From the NCBI GenBank assembly GCA_015064555.1, contig SVRZ01000011.1, forward strand, positions 1 to 64,000: a DNA stretch of 64,000 bases, in the 5' to 3' direction. The translations under genes were made by a program, and so were the position numbers. Below, piece after piece: positions 47,586-57,020 of the stretch (positions within the stretch are counted from its first letter, which is position 1; each line of letters begins with the position of its first letter). This DNA is from Oscillospiraceae bacterium. Its GTDB lineage: Bacteria > Bacillota > Clostridia > Oscillospirales > CAG-272. The notes under the pieces are model-generated. The model was not told where the DNA came from. It saw only the letters and a program-made list of their open reading frames with translations, and ran no database searches.

Positions 47586-48452
47586 TCAAATATTTCTGTT
47601 ATCGGACTTATCTCTTACCCATGCCTTGAGCAATAAACTTCTCAATGCATCGGGTGTATAATTTCTTGTAAGTGTGCAATCGGATGCGACGGATATAATA
47701 CCCGTTTCCTCTGATATGACGATTATGACAGCATCGCTGATCTCGCTCATACCTATAGCCGCGCGGTGACGTGTTCCGAGATCGCCGTCTATATCCTGGC
47801 GGCGCGTCAGAGGTAAAAGACAGCCTGCGGCAACTATTCGCGCATCATCTATTACCACAGCACCGTCATGCAATGGCGCTTTATTAAAGAAGAGATTGCG
47901 GAGAAGGAAGGCATTCGTATCCGCATTGATCACAACGCCCGTCTGTATTATATCCTCCAGGCTTGTCGTGCGAGAAAGAACAATAAGAGCTCCTGTCTTT
48001 GTTCTGGAAAGATCGCTCACCGCCGCACAGATGTTGTCAACGGCTTTATAATAAAGCTGCTGCTTTTTCTTCTGATCACCGAGGTTCATAATTCCGCTGA
48101 GCGATCCGGTGCCTATCCTCTCAAGCACGTCGCGTATCTCCGACTGGAAAATTATTACCAGTGCGATAACTCCTATCTCAAACACCTTCGAGAAGATAAA
48201 CGACGTTCCGTCCAGCTTAAGAGTTGCCGAAACAAACCAGAAGGCAAGGCAGATGCCTATGCCTATCATAGCCGCACCGCCCTTCTTGCCTCCGAAAAGC
48301 CTGAAAACAAAGAAGAACAGCGCTGTTAAAACCAATATATCTATCGCGTCAAGCCACGTTATCATCGAAAATGCCGATTTCATTGAAGAAAAGAGCTTCG
48401 AAACGTTCTCTCCGACGCCGGTTGATCCCGCTTGCAATAAAATATTCATCAT
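47586..48452 (-). CDS. cdaA: diadenylate cyclase CdaA
   Basis: Three N-terminal TMs; APLHDGAVVIDDARI (DGA) and GTRHRAAIGMSE (RHR) motifs. Confidence 0.96.
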   Translation of the reverse strand: MMNILLQAGSTGVGENVSKLFSSMKSAFSMITWLDAIDILVLTALFFFVFRLFGGKKGGAAMIGIGICLAFWFVSATLKLDGTSFIFSKVFEIGVIALVIIFQSEIRDVLERIGTGSLSGIMNLGDQKKKQQLYYKAVDNICAAVSDLSRTKTGALIVLSRTTSLEDIIQTGVVINADTNAFLLRNLFFNKAPLHDGAVVIDDARIVAAGCLLPLTRRQDIDGDLGTRHRAAIGMSEISDAVIIVISEETGIISVASDCTLTRNYTPDALRSLLLKAWVRDKSDNRNI

Positions 48453-48600
48453 AACCTCTTGGGTTTAATATTTAAAATTAATTATAAAAAAATTATAGCA
48501 CATTTAATTGACAAATGCAATGGTTTTTTGTTATTTTCTGCGTTTTTTTTACTCAACTGAAAAGAAAACAGAAAAATGTTATATTTTTTTCGGTTTTCTA

Positions 48601-48629
48601 TTGACATAGATGTGAAAATATTGTATAAT
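48601..48629 (+). promoter_or_regulatory. perfect-consensus sigmaA promoter of the Crp/ABC operon
   Basis: TTGACA - 17 nt - TATAAT. Confidence 0.88.
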
Positions 48630-48661
48630 AATGTCCCAAATGATACAGAATCGGAGGCGTT

Positions 48662-49333
48662 ATGGAGCAAAACAAAATCAAAACGGCTATGAAGCTTTTT
48701 CTATTTGACTCTCTGGCACCCGATACGGTGAGCAAGATTTTTTCCGAGATCGACTATCGGATAGAGAGCTATCGGAGAGGTGATATAATTTCATCGCCCT
48801 CCCAACCGCCGGACGGTATCGGCTTCATCCTCGAGGGCGAATGCAAAGTTTCGCGCCACAGAGGAGATGCAGAGCCCCTGCAGCTGAATCTGCTCCCCCG
48901 ATATTCTTCCTTTGGAATTCTATCGGTATTTTCCGATACGGAAGAATTTCCTACCGAGATCAGTGCATCAAGGCCCACGAAAATATTATTCATTCCCAAA
49001 AAAGATATGATAGATCTCTGCAGAGGATATCCCGATATTGCAATGAAGGTGATCGGCTTTATGGCAGACCGCATCTCCTTCCTCAATTCAAAGGTGTCCA
49101 CATTCTCCGAAAAGAGCACTCTGCAAAAGCTGGTCAACTACCTCCTTACAAAATACAGAAAGATCGGCGATACCATTACGTGTGCCAGGACGGATATTTC
49201 TACAGAGATAAGTGTCGGCAGAGCCTCGCTTTACCGCGATCTTGCTACTCTGGAATCGGAGGGGCTCATTAAAATCGAATCAAAAAAAATTTATATAATC
49301 GATCCTGAAGGATTGGAAAGGAAAAACCTATGA
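48662..49333 (+). CDS. Crp/Fnr family transcriptional regulator
   Basis: cNMP-binding-like fold GDIISSPSQPPDGIGFILEGECKVSRHRG; C-terminal HTH DISTEISVGRASLYRDLATLESEGLIKIESKKIYI. Confidence 0.93.
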   Translation: MEQNKIKTAMKLFLFDSLAPDTVSKIFSEIDYRIESYRRGDIISSPSQPPDGIGFILEGECKVSRHRGDAEPLQLNLLPRYSSFGILSVFSDTEEFPTEISASRPTKILFIPKKDMIDLCRGYPDIAMKVIGFMADRISFLNSKVSTFSEKSTLQKLVNYLLTKYRKIGDTITCARTDISTEISVGRASLYRDLATLESEGLIKIESKKIYIIDPEGLERKNL

Positions 49334-50301
49334 AAAAATTATTATCTCTCATTCTCGCACTCACACTCCTTGTTACCGCGCTTTCATCCTGCTCGCTCTT
49401 CGATACTGACAACGGCGGAGCATCAAACGGTGATACCGAAAACGTCAAGATCAATATCGGCGTTATGAGCGGACCTACCGGCATGGGTATGGCAAAGCTG
49501 ATGAATGACAACGCCGGAAACGAAGAAAATTACAGCTTTAAGGTATACTCGGATCCCACCATCGGAACAACCGACCTTATTGCAAAGGATCTTGATATGC
49601 TCTGCCTTCCCACGAATGCTGCTGCAAATCTCTCGAAGAAAAGCGACGTTTCGGTAATTGCTATAAACTGCCTCGGCTCGCTCTATCTTCTCACCGATTC
49701 TGACAATACCATCACATCCATCAACGAGCTTGAGGGCAAGACCATCTATACCAGCGTTCCCACCTCGACTACAAAGCCGATAATTGATTTCATTCTCAAG
49801 AAAAACAACGTAAATGCCACGATAGAAGTAGTAAGCGATCACGATTCTCTTGTAAAAATGCTTGCAACAGGCGAGGCGCCCATTGCGATTCTCCCCGAAC
49901 CCAAGGTCACCGCGGCTCTTTCTGCAAACAAGTCCTACTCGGTCGCCCTCAATCTGTCCGAGGAGTGGAGCAACGTTTCGGACACTCCCCTTACCATGGG
50001 ATGCATAGTAGTCCGCAACGAATTTCTCAATGATTACAAGAGCGCAGTAGATAAATTCCTTACCGAATACAAGGCTTCCATTGAATACGTCGGCGATATT
50101 AAAAACAAAGATTCCGCAGCACAGATGATAGTCGATGCGGGCGTTCTTCCCAAGCTCGGCGTAGCAAAGGGTGCTCTCGGTAATCTCTATGGCTCCATAA
50201 TATATCAGGACGGTGCCGAAATGAAGGCTTCCCTCCTGGGCTTCTACGATGCTATCGGTCTGGCCAGACCCGCTGACAGCTTCTACTATGAAAAAAAGTA
50301 A
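49330..50301 (+). CDS. ABC transporter substrate-binding lipoprotein (NMT1/SsuA-like)
   Basis: Lipobox VTALSSC; NIGVMSGPTGMGMAKLMNDNAG; NCLGSLYLLTDSDNTITSINELEGKTIYTSVPTSTTKPI. Confidence 0.9.
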   Translation: MKKLLSLILALTLLVTALSSCSLFDTDNGGASNGDTENVKINIGVMSGPTGMGMAKLMNDNAGNEENYSFKVYSDPTIGTTDLIAKDLDMLCLPTNAAANLSKKSDVSVIAINCLGSLYLLTDSDNTITSINELEGKTIYTSVPTSTTKPIIDFILKKNNVNATIEVVSDHDSLVKMLATGEAPIAILPEPKVTAALSANKSYSVALNLSEEWSNVSDTPLTMGCIVVRNEFLNDYKSAVDKFLTEYKASIEYVGDIKNKDSAAQMIVDAGVLPKLGVAKGALGNLYGSIIYQDGAEMKASLLGFYDAIGLARPADSFYYEKK

Positions 50302-51052
50302 TACTGCAAAACGGTTTCTTACTCCCCTGCTTGCTCTCTCCTTCTGGCTTCTCGTATGGGAGATCACAGCACGGATCGTAGGGATAGAGATAATACTTCC
50401 CTCTGCATCCGACGTTATAAGAGCGTTCTTTAAAATAATTTTTACCGCGCATTTTTACAAAACGGTGTTGCTGTCGTTTCTGCGGATATTTATCGGATTT
50501 GCGGCAGGCGTGCTTACGGGTGTGGCACTGTCACTTCTGACACATTATTTCCCCTTGACGCATGCGATCATATCGCCGCTTATGACGGTAGTGCGTGCAA
50601 CCCCCGTTGCCTCGTTCATAATGGTAATATGGCTTATGCTCGGCAGCGCCGCGGCTCCCACCGCCATTACCGTGCTTATGGTAACGCCCATTATATGGCA
50701 GAACCTCTCAAACGGTTTCGGTGCTATTGACAAGGAGCTCAATGAGGTGTGCGAGGCTTATAGCCTCAGCCCATCAAAGCGCTTCCGCATTCTCGTCGCC
50801 CCCACACTTGTAGGATATCTCATTCCGGGAATGATCACCTCCGCCGGGCTTGCCTGGAAGGCCGGCATTGCCGCAGAGATAATCGCATATACCAGCAATT
50901 CCATTGGCAAAGAGATATTCAATGCAAAGAATTACCTTGAAAGTGCTGATATGCTCGCTTGGACTACGGTAGTCGTGCTCATAAGCCTGATCTTCGAACA
51001 GGTCATATCCGGTCTCGGAAGGAGGTTTACGCAAAAAAATGCCATCACTTAA
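50288..51052 (+). CDS. ABC transporter permease
   Basis: FLRIFIGFAAGVLTGVALSL...ATPVASFIMVIWLM; EAYSLSPSKRFRILVAPTLVGYLIPGMITSAGLAWKAGIAAEI. Confidence 0.94.
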   Translation: MKKSNTAKRFLTPLLALSFWLLVWEITARIVGIEIILPSASDVIRAFFKIIFTAHFYKTVLLSFLRIFIGFAAGVLTGVALSLLTHYFPLTHAIISPLMTVVRATPVASFIMVIWLMLGSAAAPTAITVLMVTPIIWQNLSNGFGAIDKELNEVCEAYSLSPSKRFRILVAPTLVGYLIPGMITSAGLAWKAGIAAEIIAYTSNSIGKEIFNAKNYLESADMLAWTTVVVLISLIFEQVISGLGRRFTQKNAIT

Positions 51053-51632
51053 CAGCATAAACAAATCATTTGGAGAAAAAGAGGTCATACGCGACTTCTC
51101 ATACACCTTCCCCGATACGGGAATTTACGCATTGACAGGAAAGAGCGGTTCGGGTAAAACCACCCTTTTACGAATTATGGCAGGGCTTGAAAAAAGCTTT
51201 GACGGAAGTATGGAAGGCTTTGGCAGATCACGCACGTCGATATGCTTTCAGGAGCATCGGCTCTTCCCTCGACTGAGCGCCCTGAAAAATCTGACCGAGG
51301 TATCCTTCGCTGAAGACATCCCCCGTGACGTGCGGAGAAAAAGTGCCGAGGATATGCTCATAAGACTCGGATTCTCTTCCTCTGATATGCTCCTGACTCC
51401 AGCGAGTCTTTCAGGAGGAATGCGGCAGCGAGTAGCACTGGCAAGAGCAATTCTGCGCGATACTCCGGTGCTTCTTCTCGATGAAGCTACCAAGGAGCTC
51501 GACAGTGCCCTTCGCGATACCGTGCTCTCTATGATTTCCGAGCAAGCGAAAAAAAGACTTGTGATCATGGTTACGCATCGTGAAGACGAGATTGCAGCTC
51601 TCGGTGCTGTGAGAATTCCAATCGAAGAATGA
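51039..51632 (+). CDS. ABC transporter ATP-binding protein
   Basis: Walker A GKSGSGKTTLLRI; signature SLSGGMRQRVALARA; Walker B VLLLDEATKELD. Confidence 0.95.
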   Translation: MPSLNSINKSFGEKEVIRDFSYTFPDTGIYALTGKSGSGKTTLLRIMAGLEKSFDGSMEGFGRSRTSICFQEHRLFPRLSALKNLTEVSFAEDIPRDVRRKSAEDMLIRLGFSSSDMLLTPASLSGGMRQRVALARAILRDTPVLLLDEATKELDSALRDTVLSMISEQAKKRLVIMVTHREDEIAALGAVRIPIEE

Positions 51633-51657
51633 TTTGTTGAAACGCCTCATTCAGACA

Positions 51658-51727
51658 TAAAAAGATCCCCATAGAGCGGTCTTGAAAGCTTTTGTTTTCA
51701 AGTGTCACTCCAAGGGGATCATTTTTA
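51658..51727. terminator. long bidirectional terminator-like hairpin between the ABC operon and dinB
   Basis: Outer arms aaaaagatcccc / ggggatcattttt enclosing cttgaaa...tttcaag. Confidence 0.7.
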
Positions 51728-51784
51728 TGGCTTGCCTATTTTTATTTCTCTAACCGGCAAAACATTGATAAAAGCTTACACGGA

Positions 51785-53017
51785 TCAGTGCTTCTTGTCA
51801 TTTTTGCTGTCATATATTCCGAGATTTCCGTCTATAACAGAGGCTCTTATTATCGCATCACTTCCGAATTTCTTTCGAATCTCGTCCACCGCAAGCTCGC
51901 GCTTGCCACGCCGCTTGCGCTTCTCATCCAGCTGATCTCTGTCCCCGAAAAAGTCGATCTGTTCGGTAATCGTATCATTCTTCACAAGATTAGCTGCGGT
52001 AACGGTTATCATACGTATCGGCTTATCTCTGTTCCACTCTCGGCAAAGAATGCTATATGCCGTGCTCGCTATTTCCTCGGCTATATCGGTTGGAGGAACC
52101 TGCGGTGCGTTTCTCTGTATCGTCCTAAGATACTCGTCCTTTATGCTCAGCTGAACCGTAGCACAGCATAAGCCTCGATCTCTGAGCTTTGTTCCTATAA
52201 TTTCCGAAAGATGTGCGATCGCTGCGCGGCATTCCTCACGGCTGACGATATCGTGCCTGAAGGTATATCCGTTTCCGATGCTCTTCGCATCGTTTTTCGA
52301 GGATGCCTCAACGGGATCGTTATCCTCTCCTCTTGCGTACATTGAGAGCATTCGCCCTGCGCGTCCAAGCTTCAGGGTAAGAAGCTCGGGACTCGCCGCC
52401 GCCAGATCACCTATAGTGTTTATAGCAAGCATCCTGAGCTGCTCGGCAGTCTTTCTGCCAACAAAAAGCAGACTCGACACAGGCAAGGGATAGACTATTT
52501 TTTTGTAATTATCCTTCGAAATAACGGTTATTGCATCCGGCTTTTTGTAATCACTGCCCAGCTTTGCAAAAACCTTATTGAAGGATACTCCTATGGAAAC
52601 GGTTATCCCAAGCTCGCGCTTAACGTCTTCTCTTATCCGCTCAGCGATCTCCACGCCGCTTCCGATGAGTGAGCTGGCGGTCAGATCAAGCCAGCTTTCA
52701 TCAATTCCGAATGGCTCTATCATATCGGTATAGCGCGCATATATGGCATTGACCTTTTCGGAATACTCCTGATATTTTTCATGATGCGGCGAAGCAATAA
52801 CAAGTCCGGGGCATTTTTTCTTCGCCGAAAAAACCGTTTCTGCAGTTACTATACCATATCCCTTTGCAAGATCGTTTTTTGCAAGCACTATTCCATGCCT
52901 GTCCTCAACGCTTCCGCAAACCGCCATTGGAACGTTTTTGTACTCCGGGTTAAGAACCGTTTCAACCGATGCAAAAAAGGAATTGCAGTCACAGTGCAAT
53001 ATTATTCGTTCCTTCAT
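51785..53017 (-). CDS. dinB: DNA polymerase IV (Y family)
   Basis: IILHCDCNSFFASVETVLNPEYKNVPMAVCG; YARYTDMIEPFGIDESWLDLT; TVSIGVSFNKVFAKLGSDYKKPDAITVI. Confidence 0.96.
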   Translation of the reverse strand: MKERIILHCDCNSFFASVETVLNPEYKNVPMAVCGSVEDRHGIVLAKNDLAKGYGIVTAETVFSAKKKCPGLVIASPHHEKYQEYSEKVNAIYARYTDMIEPFGIDESWLDLTASSLIGSGVEIAERIREDVKRELGITVSIGVSFNKVFAKLGSDYKKPDAITVISKDNYKKIVYPLPVSSLLFVGRKTAEQLRMLAINTIGDLAAASPELLTLKLGRAGRMLSMYARGEDNDPVEASSKNDAKSIGNGYTFRHDIVSREECRAAIAHLSEIIGTKLRDRGLCCATVQLSIKDEYLRTIQRNAPQVPPTDIAEEIASTAYSILCREWNRDKPIRMITVTAANLVKNDTITEQIDFFGDRDQLDEKRKRRGKRELAVDEIRKKFGSDAIIRASVIDGNLGIYDSKNDKKH

Positions 53018-53022
53018 TTTCC

Positions 53023-54519
53023 TTACTTAAGCACGTCCTTTGACGTATGTGAACCCTCCTTGAGAGTAAACCAGAATTCTGCTGAATTCTCGTCCTTTGA
53101 TTCTGCGTGGATGCTCTCATTATGCGCTTCTATTATGGTTTTCGAGATATAAAGACCAAGTCCCACGCCCGACTTATCAAGTCCGCGACTCTTGTCTGCC
53201 TTATAAAATCTATCAAAAATGAGATTTATTTCATTTTTATCTATGCCTGTGCCCTCATCATAGACAGAAAATCTTATTTTCTTATTATATCGTGTGACGG
53301 ATACCGAAAGCTTTCCTTCCTCGCGGGCAAACTTGATCGCATTGTGGATAAGATTATAAACAACCTGGTGTATCGCATCCTTATCGGCGAATACCGTCAT
53401 AGAGTCCTCATCACTCTCAAACTGAACATCAAGCCTCTTATCCTCTATCTTCTTTTCAAATGATATGAGGATTATTCTTGCCATCTCGGCAAGATCGAAA
53501 TTGACAAAGTTGAATTTTCTCTCGCCTGACTCGAGTCTTGATACGTCGAGAAGCTCGGAAACAAGCCTTGAAAGCCTATGGACCTCGGAGGAAATAATAC
53601 CTAGGTAGTATTCATGCTTTTCGGGAGGTATGGCACCCGAGGTTATACCGTCTATAAATCCGGCTATGGTGGTCATCGGCGTCCTTAAATCGTGCGAAAC
53701 GTTCGCCAGGAAGGAATTACGCATTTTCTCGAAGTTATCAAGCGATTCCGCCATGTTATTGAACGCACTTCCGAGCTCAGCTATCTCGTCATTTCCCGAA
53801 ACGGCAACTCTGGTGCTGAAATCACCCTTTGCAAAGCTCTTGGTTGCCTTTGTCATATTTTTAAGAGGTGTTGTTATTTTTTCGGTGGTCAGATAAACGG
53901 CTACAACAGATGCCAGCATTACCCAAAGAGAGCTGTTGAATATAGTTTTCTTCGCAGCAGATACCATAGCATCGTCCTTCAGAGTGGATATAAGTGCTAC
54001 AGCATATCCCCTGAGAACGCCATCCTTTGCGATTTCCGTGGCGCATATTTTGTACTTGCCGTTGCCTATACTGCTCATAGGACCGTTATACATGAAGTAT
54101 TGGTTTCCCGACTTATCCTTCTTCGCCTTGAAATTTTCAAAACTGAGAGTTCCAAGCTCGCCGTCCTTCACGGTAAGCGGCTCGCGCTGGCCCTTTATCT
54201 CAACAGTTTCAACCGAGGTCAGGAGAATATTTCCCTCGGCATCGGCAATCATTATCTTGACCTCATCATCTATATTTATCATCGACCTGACCGACGAGGC
54301 TGCCACACCCGATACAACGTATGCCTTTATATCCTCCGTATTCCATATATTGAGCATAGGACCGGATATCGCCGCACAAGTTCTTATAAGCTGATCCTCC
54401 TTGGTTTCGGTAACATAGGATCTTATCGTAGTGGTTATAATGCTCGAAAGTATAACAAAGCTTAAGAGAATTATGATTACGAACACCGCCAGATATTTTG
54501 CAAAAGTACTTTTAAACAA
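53023..54519 (-). CDS. sensor histidine kinase (HAMP, HisKA, HATPase_c)
   Basis: FLANVSHDLRTPMTTIAGFIDG; VYNLIHNAIKFAREEGKLSVSV; DEGTGIDKNEINLIFDRFYKAD. Likely TTG start at 54519 after SD aaaggag. Confidence 0.93.
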   Translation of the reverse strand: MFKSTFAKYLAVFVIIILLSFVILSSIITTTIRSYVTETKEDQLIRTCAAISGPMLNIWNTEDIKAYVVSGVAASSVRSMINIDDEVKIMIADAEGNILLTSVETVEIKGQREPLTVKDGELGTLSFENFKAKKDKSGNQYFMYNGPMSSIGNGKYKICATEIAKDGVLRGYAVALISTLKDDAMVSAAKKTIFNSSLWVMLASVVAVYLTTEKITTPLKNMTKATKSFAKGDFSTRVAVSGNDEIAELGSAFNNMAESLDNFEKMRNSFLANVSHDLRTPMTTIAGFIDGITSGAIPPEKHEYYLGIISSEVHRLSRLVSELLDVSRLESGERKFNFVNFDLAEMARIILISFEKKIEDKRLDVQFESDEDSMTVFADKDAIHQVVYNLIHNAIKFAREEGKLSVSVTRYNKKIRFSVYDEGTGIDKNEINLIFDRFYKADKSRGLDKSGVGLGLYISKTIIEAHNESIHAESKDENSAEFWFTLKEGSHTSKDVLK

Positions 54520-54602
54520 GGTATATTTCTCCTTTATGTTTCTTCTGCATCTATTATACAACACTTTATTACCGTAAGTCAAATATTTTTTGTTAATTAA
54601 GA

Positions 54603-54631
54603 TTGACTAAATTTATTTTTTGTGCTAAAAT
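54603..54631 (+). promoter_or_regulatory. sigmaA-type promoter of gltX
   Basis: TTGACT - 17 nt - TAAAAT. Confidence 0.7.
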
Positions 54632-54681
54632 ATATAAGTATGAATTTATTAAATATTTTTTACCGAAAAGAGGAATGAAAA

Positions 54682-56127
54682 ATGACAGTTACAAGATTTG
54701 CACCGAGCCCTACAGGCTATATGCACATAGGAAATCTCAGAACCGCGCTTTACTCCTACCTCATCTCCAAGCATGACGGAGGAAAATTTATACTCCGCAT
54801 AGAGGATACGGACCGCGAAAGACTCGTTGAGGGAGCTACCGATATAATCAAATCCACCCTTGCGATAACCGGTCTTACATACGATGAGGGACCCGACGTA
54901 GGCGGTGATCACGGACCTTACGTTCAGAGCGAGCGCAAGGAAATATATATGGAGTATGCAAAGAAGCTCGTAGAGCTTGGACATGCTTATTACTGCTTCT
55001 GCTCCAAGGAAAGACTTGAGGAGCTCCATAATGAGGATGCAACCGGCGGATACGACCGCCATTGCCGTGATCTCTCGGCTGAAGAGATCGAGGCGAAGCT
55101 TGCTTCGGGTGTGCCCTTCGTTATCCGTCAGAGGATGCCACTTGAGGGAACTACCACTTATACCGACTGTGTATTCGGTGAGATCACTATGAACAACTCC
55201 GAGCTTCAGGACCAGATACTTATGAAGGCTGACGGATATCCTACCTATAACTTCGCACATATCGTGGACGATTATCTTATGGGCGTTACTCACGTAGTTC
55301 GCGGCTCGGAGTATCTTACCTCCACTCCCAAATATGTTCTTCTTTACGATGCATTCGGTTGGGAGCGTCCGAATTACGTTCATCTTCCCCTTCTTATGGG
55401 TAAGAATGCCGACGGAAGCGTTTCCAAGCTTTCCAAGCGCCACGGCGCAGTATCCTTCCAGGATCTTATAGACGACGGCTATCTTCCCGAGGCTATAATA
55501 AACTATATCGCGCTTCTCGGATGGTGCCCAAAGCAGAGCGAAACCGAATTCTTTACTCTGGATGAGCTTAAGTCGCTCTTCTCAATAGACGGAGTGTCGA
55601 AGTCCCCCGCGGTATTTGACTTTGAAAAGCTTCTCTGGTTCAATGGCGAATATATCCACAAGCTCGACGATGCGGAATTTACCAGACTCTGTGCAAGATT
55701 CATCAAGACCGATATCCCCGCACACATCAACAAGGACAAGCTTCTCTCTCTGCTCAAGACGAGAGTTTCAAAGCTCTCAGAGCTTGATGACAAAATGGCA
55801 TTCTTTATCACCCTTCCCGAATACGATAAGGAGTTATTCTTCAACAAAAAGAATAAGATTTCCGACCTCTCAACCGTTCTTACCGTGCTTGGCGAGGCGA
55901 AATCAATACTCACGGGCGTCGACTCCTTTGACAATGACACGCTCTTCTCTGCTCTTGCACCCCTTTGTGAAAAGCTTTCGATGAAGACGGGTGCTATCAT
56001 GTGGTGCATAAGGATAGCCGTTTCCGGAATGGCGGCAACTCCGGGTGGCGCTACCGAAATAATGGAAGTCATCGGTAAGGACGAGTCGCTTGCAAGAATT
56101 GATTCGGCTATTGCAAAGATCTCCTGA
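54682..56127 (+). CDS. gltX: glutamyl-tRNA synthetase
   Basis: VTRFAPSPTGYMHIGNLRTALYSYL; SVSKLSKRHGAVSF. Confidence 0.97.
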   Translation: MTVTRFAPSPTGYMHIGNLRTALYSYLISKHDGGKFILRIEDTDRERLVEGATDIIKSTLAITGLTYDEGPDVGGDHGPYVQSERKEIYMEYAKKLVELGHAYYCFCSKERLEELHNEDATGGYDRHCRDLSAEEIEAKLASGVPFVIRQRMPLEGTTTYTDCVFGEITMNNSELQDQILMKADGYPTYNFAHIVDDYLMGVTHVVRGSEYLTSTPKYVLLYDAFGWERPNYVHLPLLMGKNADGSVSKLSKRHGAVSFQDLIDDGYLPEAIINYIALLGWCPKQSETEFFTLDELKSLFSIDGVSKSPAVFDFEKLLWFNGEYIHKLDDAEFTRLCARFIKTDIPAHINKDKLLSLLKTRVSKLSELDDKMAFFITLPEYDKELFFNKKNKISDLSTVLTVLGEAKSILTGVDSFDNDTLFSALAPLCEKLSMKTGAIMWCIRIAVSGMAATPGGATEIMEVIGKDESLARIDSAIAKIS

Positions 56128-56150
56128 AGTAAAAATTTCGAGGTGTAAAA

Positions 56151-57008
56151 ATGGCAAACGGAATTGCTGATAGAATAAAGGACTATTACCCTTCCTTTTC
56201 CAAGGGACAGAAGAAGCTTTCTGCGGCTATACTTAACGATTATGACAAGGTCGTGTATATGACCGCCTCCAAGCTCGGTCGTTTTGTCGGAGTGTCCGAG
56301 TCGACGGTAGTAAGATTTGCAAATCAGCTCGGATATGACGGCTATTCGGATTTCCAAAAGGCGATTCAGGAGCTTGTACGCACGAAGCTCACACCGAACC
56401 AGAGAATAGACGTTACAAAAAAACGCATCGGACACGGTGATATACTCACAAACGTAATTGAATCGGATATCGCGAAGATAAGAACTACTTTTGACAATAT
56501 GGACAGAAATGAATTTCATGCCGCTTGTAACGCGATCCTCAGTGCTAAGCGCATATACATAATGGGCGCACGCAGCTCGGAGCCGCTGGCTATGGTTCTG
56601 AAGTATAACCTGTCCCTTATTTTTGATAACATAACTCTCGTTGCGCCCAAGTCTACCGCAGAGGTATTCGAGCAGATGTTCACAATAGGTGAAAACGATC
56701 TGCTCATAGCATTTTCTTTCCCCCGCTATTCTTCCAAAATGGTAAATGCGGTAAAATTCGCAAGACAGAATAAGGCGAAGGTTATCGTGTTTACCGATTC
56801 GCCCAACTCTCCGCTTGCGGAATTTGCCTCATATTTGCTTATCGCACAGAGCGATATGGCATCTTTCATGGACTCTCTGGTAGCTCCTATCAGTATCATC
56901 AATGCGATAATAGTTGAAATAACGACCAGGCGCGAGGCCCTTATACGCGATCGCTTCGACCGCCTTGAGAAAATATGGGACGAATATGACGTATATACTA
57001 AAAAGTGA
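56151..57008 (+). CDS. MurR/RpiR family transcriptional regulator
   Basis: HTH TASKLGRFVGVSESTVVRFANQLGYDGYSDFQKAIQ; SIS domain. Confidence 0.93.
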   Translation: MANGIADRIKDYYPSFSKGQKKLSAAILNDYDKVVYMTASKLGRFVGVSESTVVRFANQLGYDGYSDFQKAIQELVRTKLTPNQRIDVTKKRIGHGDILTNVIESDIAKIRTTFDNMDRNEFHAACNAILSAKRIYIMGARSSEPLAMVLKYNLSLIFDNITLVAPKSTAEVFEQMFTIGENDLLIAFSFPRYSSKMVNAVKFARQNKAKVIVFTDSPNSPLAEFASYLLIAQSDMASFMDSLVAPISIINAIIVEITTRREALIRDRFDRLEKIWDEYDVYTKK

Positions 57009-57020
57009 GCATAAAGGCTT

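Noticed and set aside
49423-50367. 314-aa minus-strand ORF
   Set aside because: Antisense to the substrate-binding protein and permease; shadow frame.
51658-51727. Riboswitch in the 3' region of the ABC operon
   Set aside because: The long hairpin lies between convergent stops and has T/A tracts on both sides; a bidirectional terminator is simpler.
53692-54465. 257-aa plus-strand ORF
   Set aside because: Antisense to the histidine kinase; no family resemblance.
55503-56519. 338-aa minus-strand ORF
   Set aside because: Antisense to gltX and the RpiR gene; low-complexity shadow translation.
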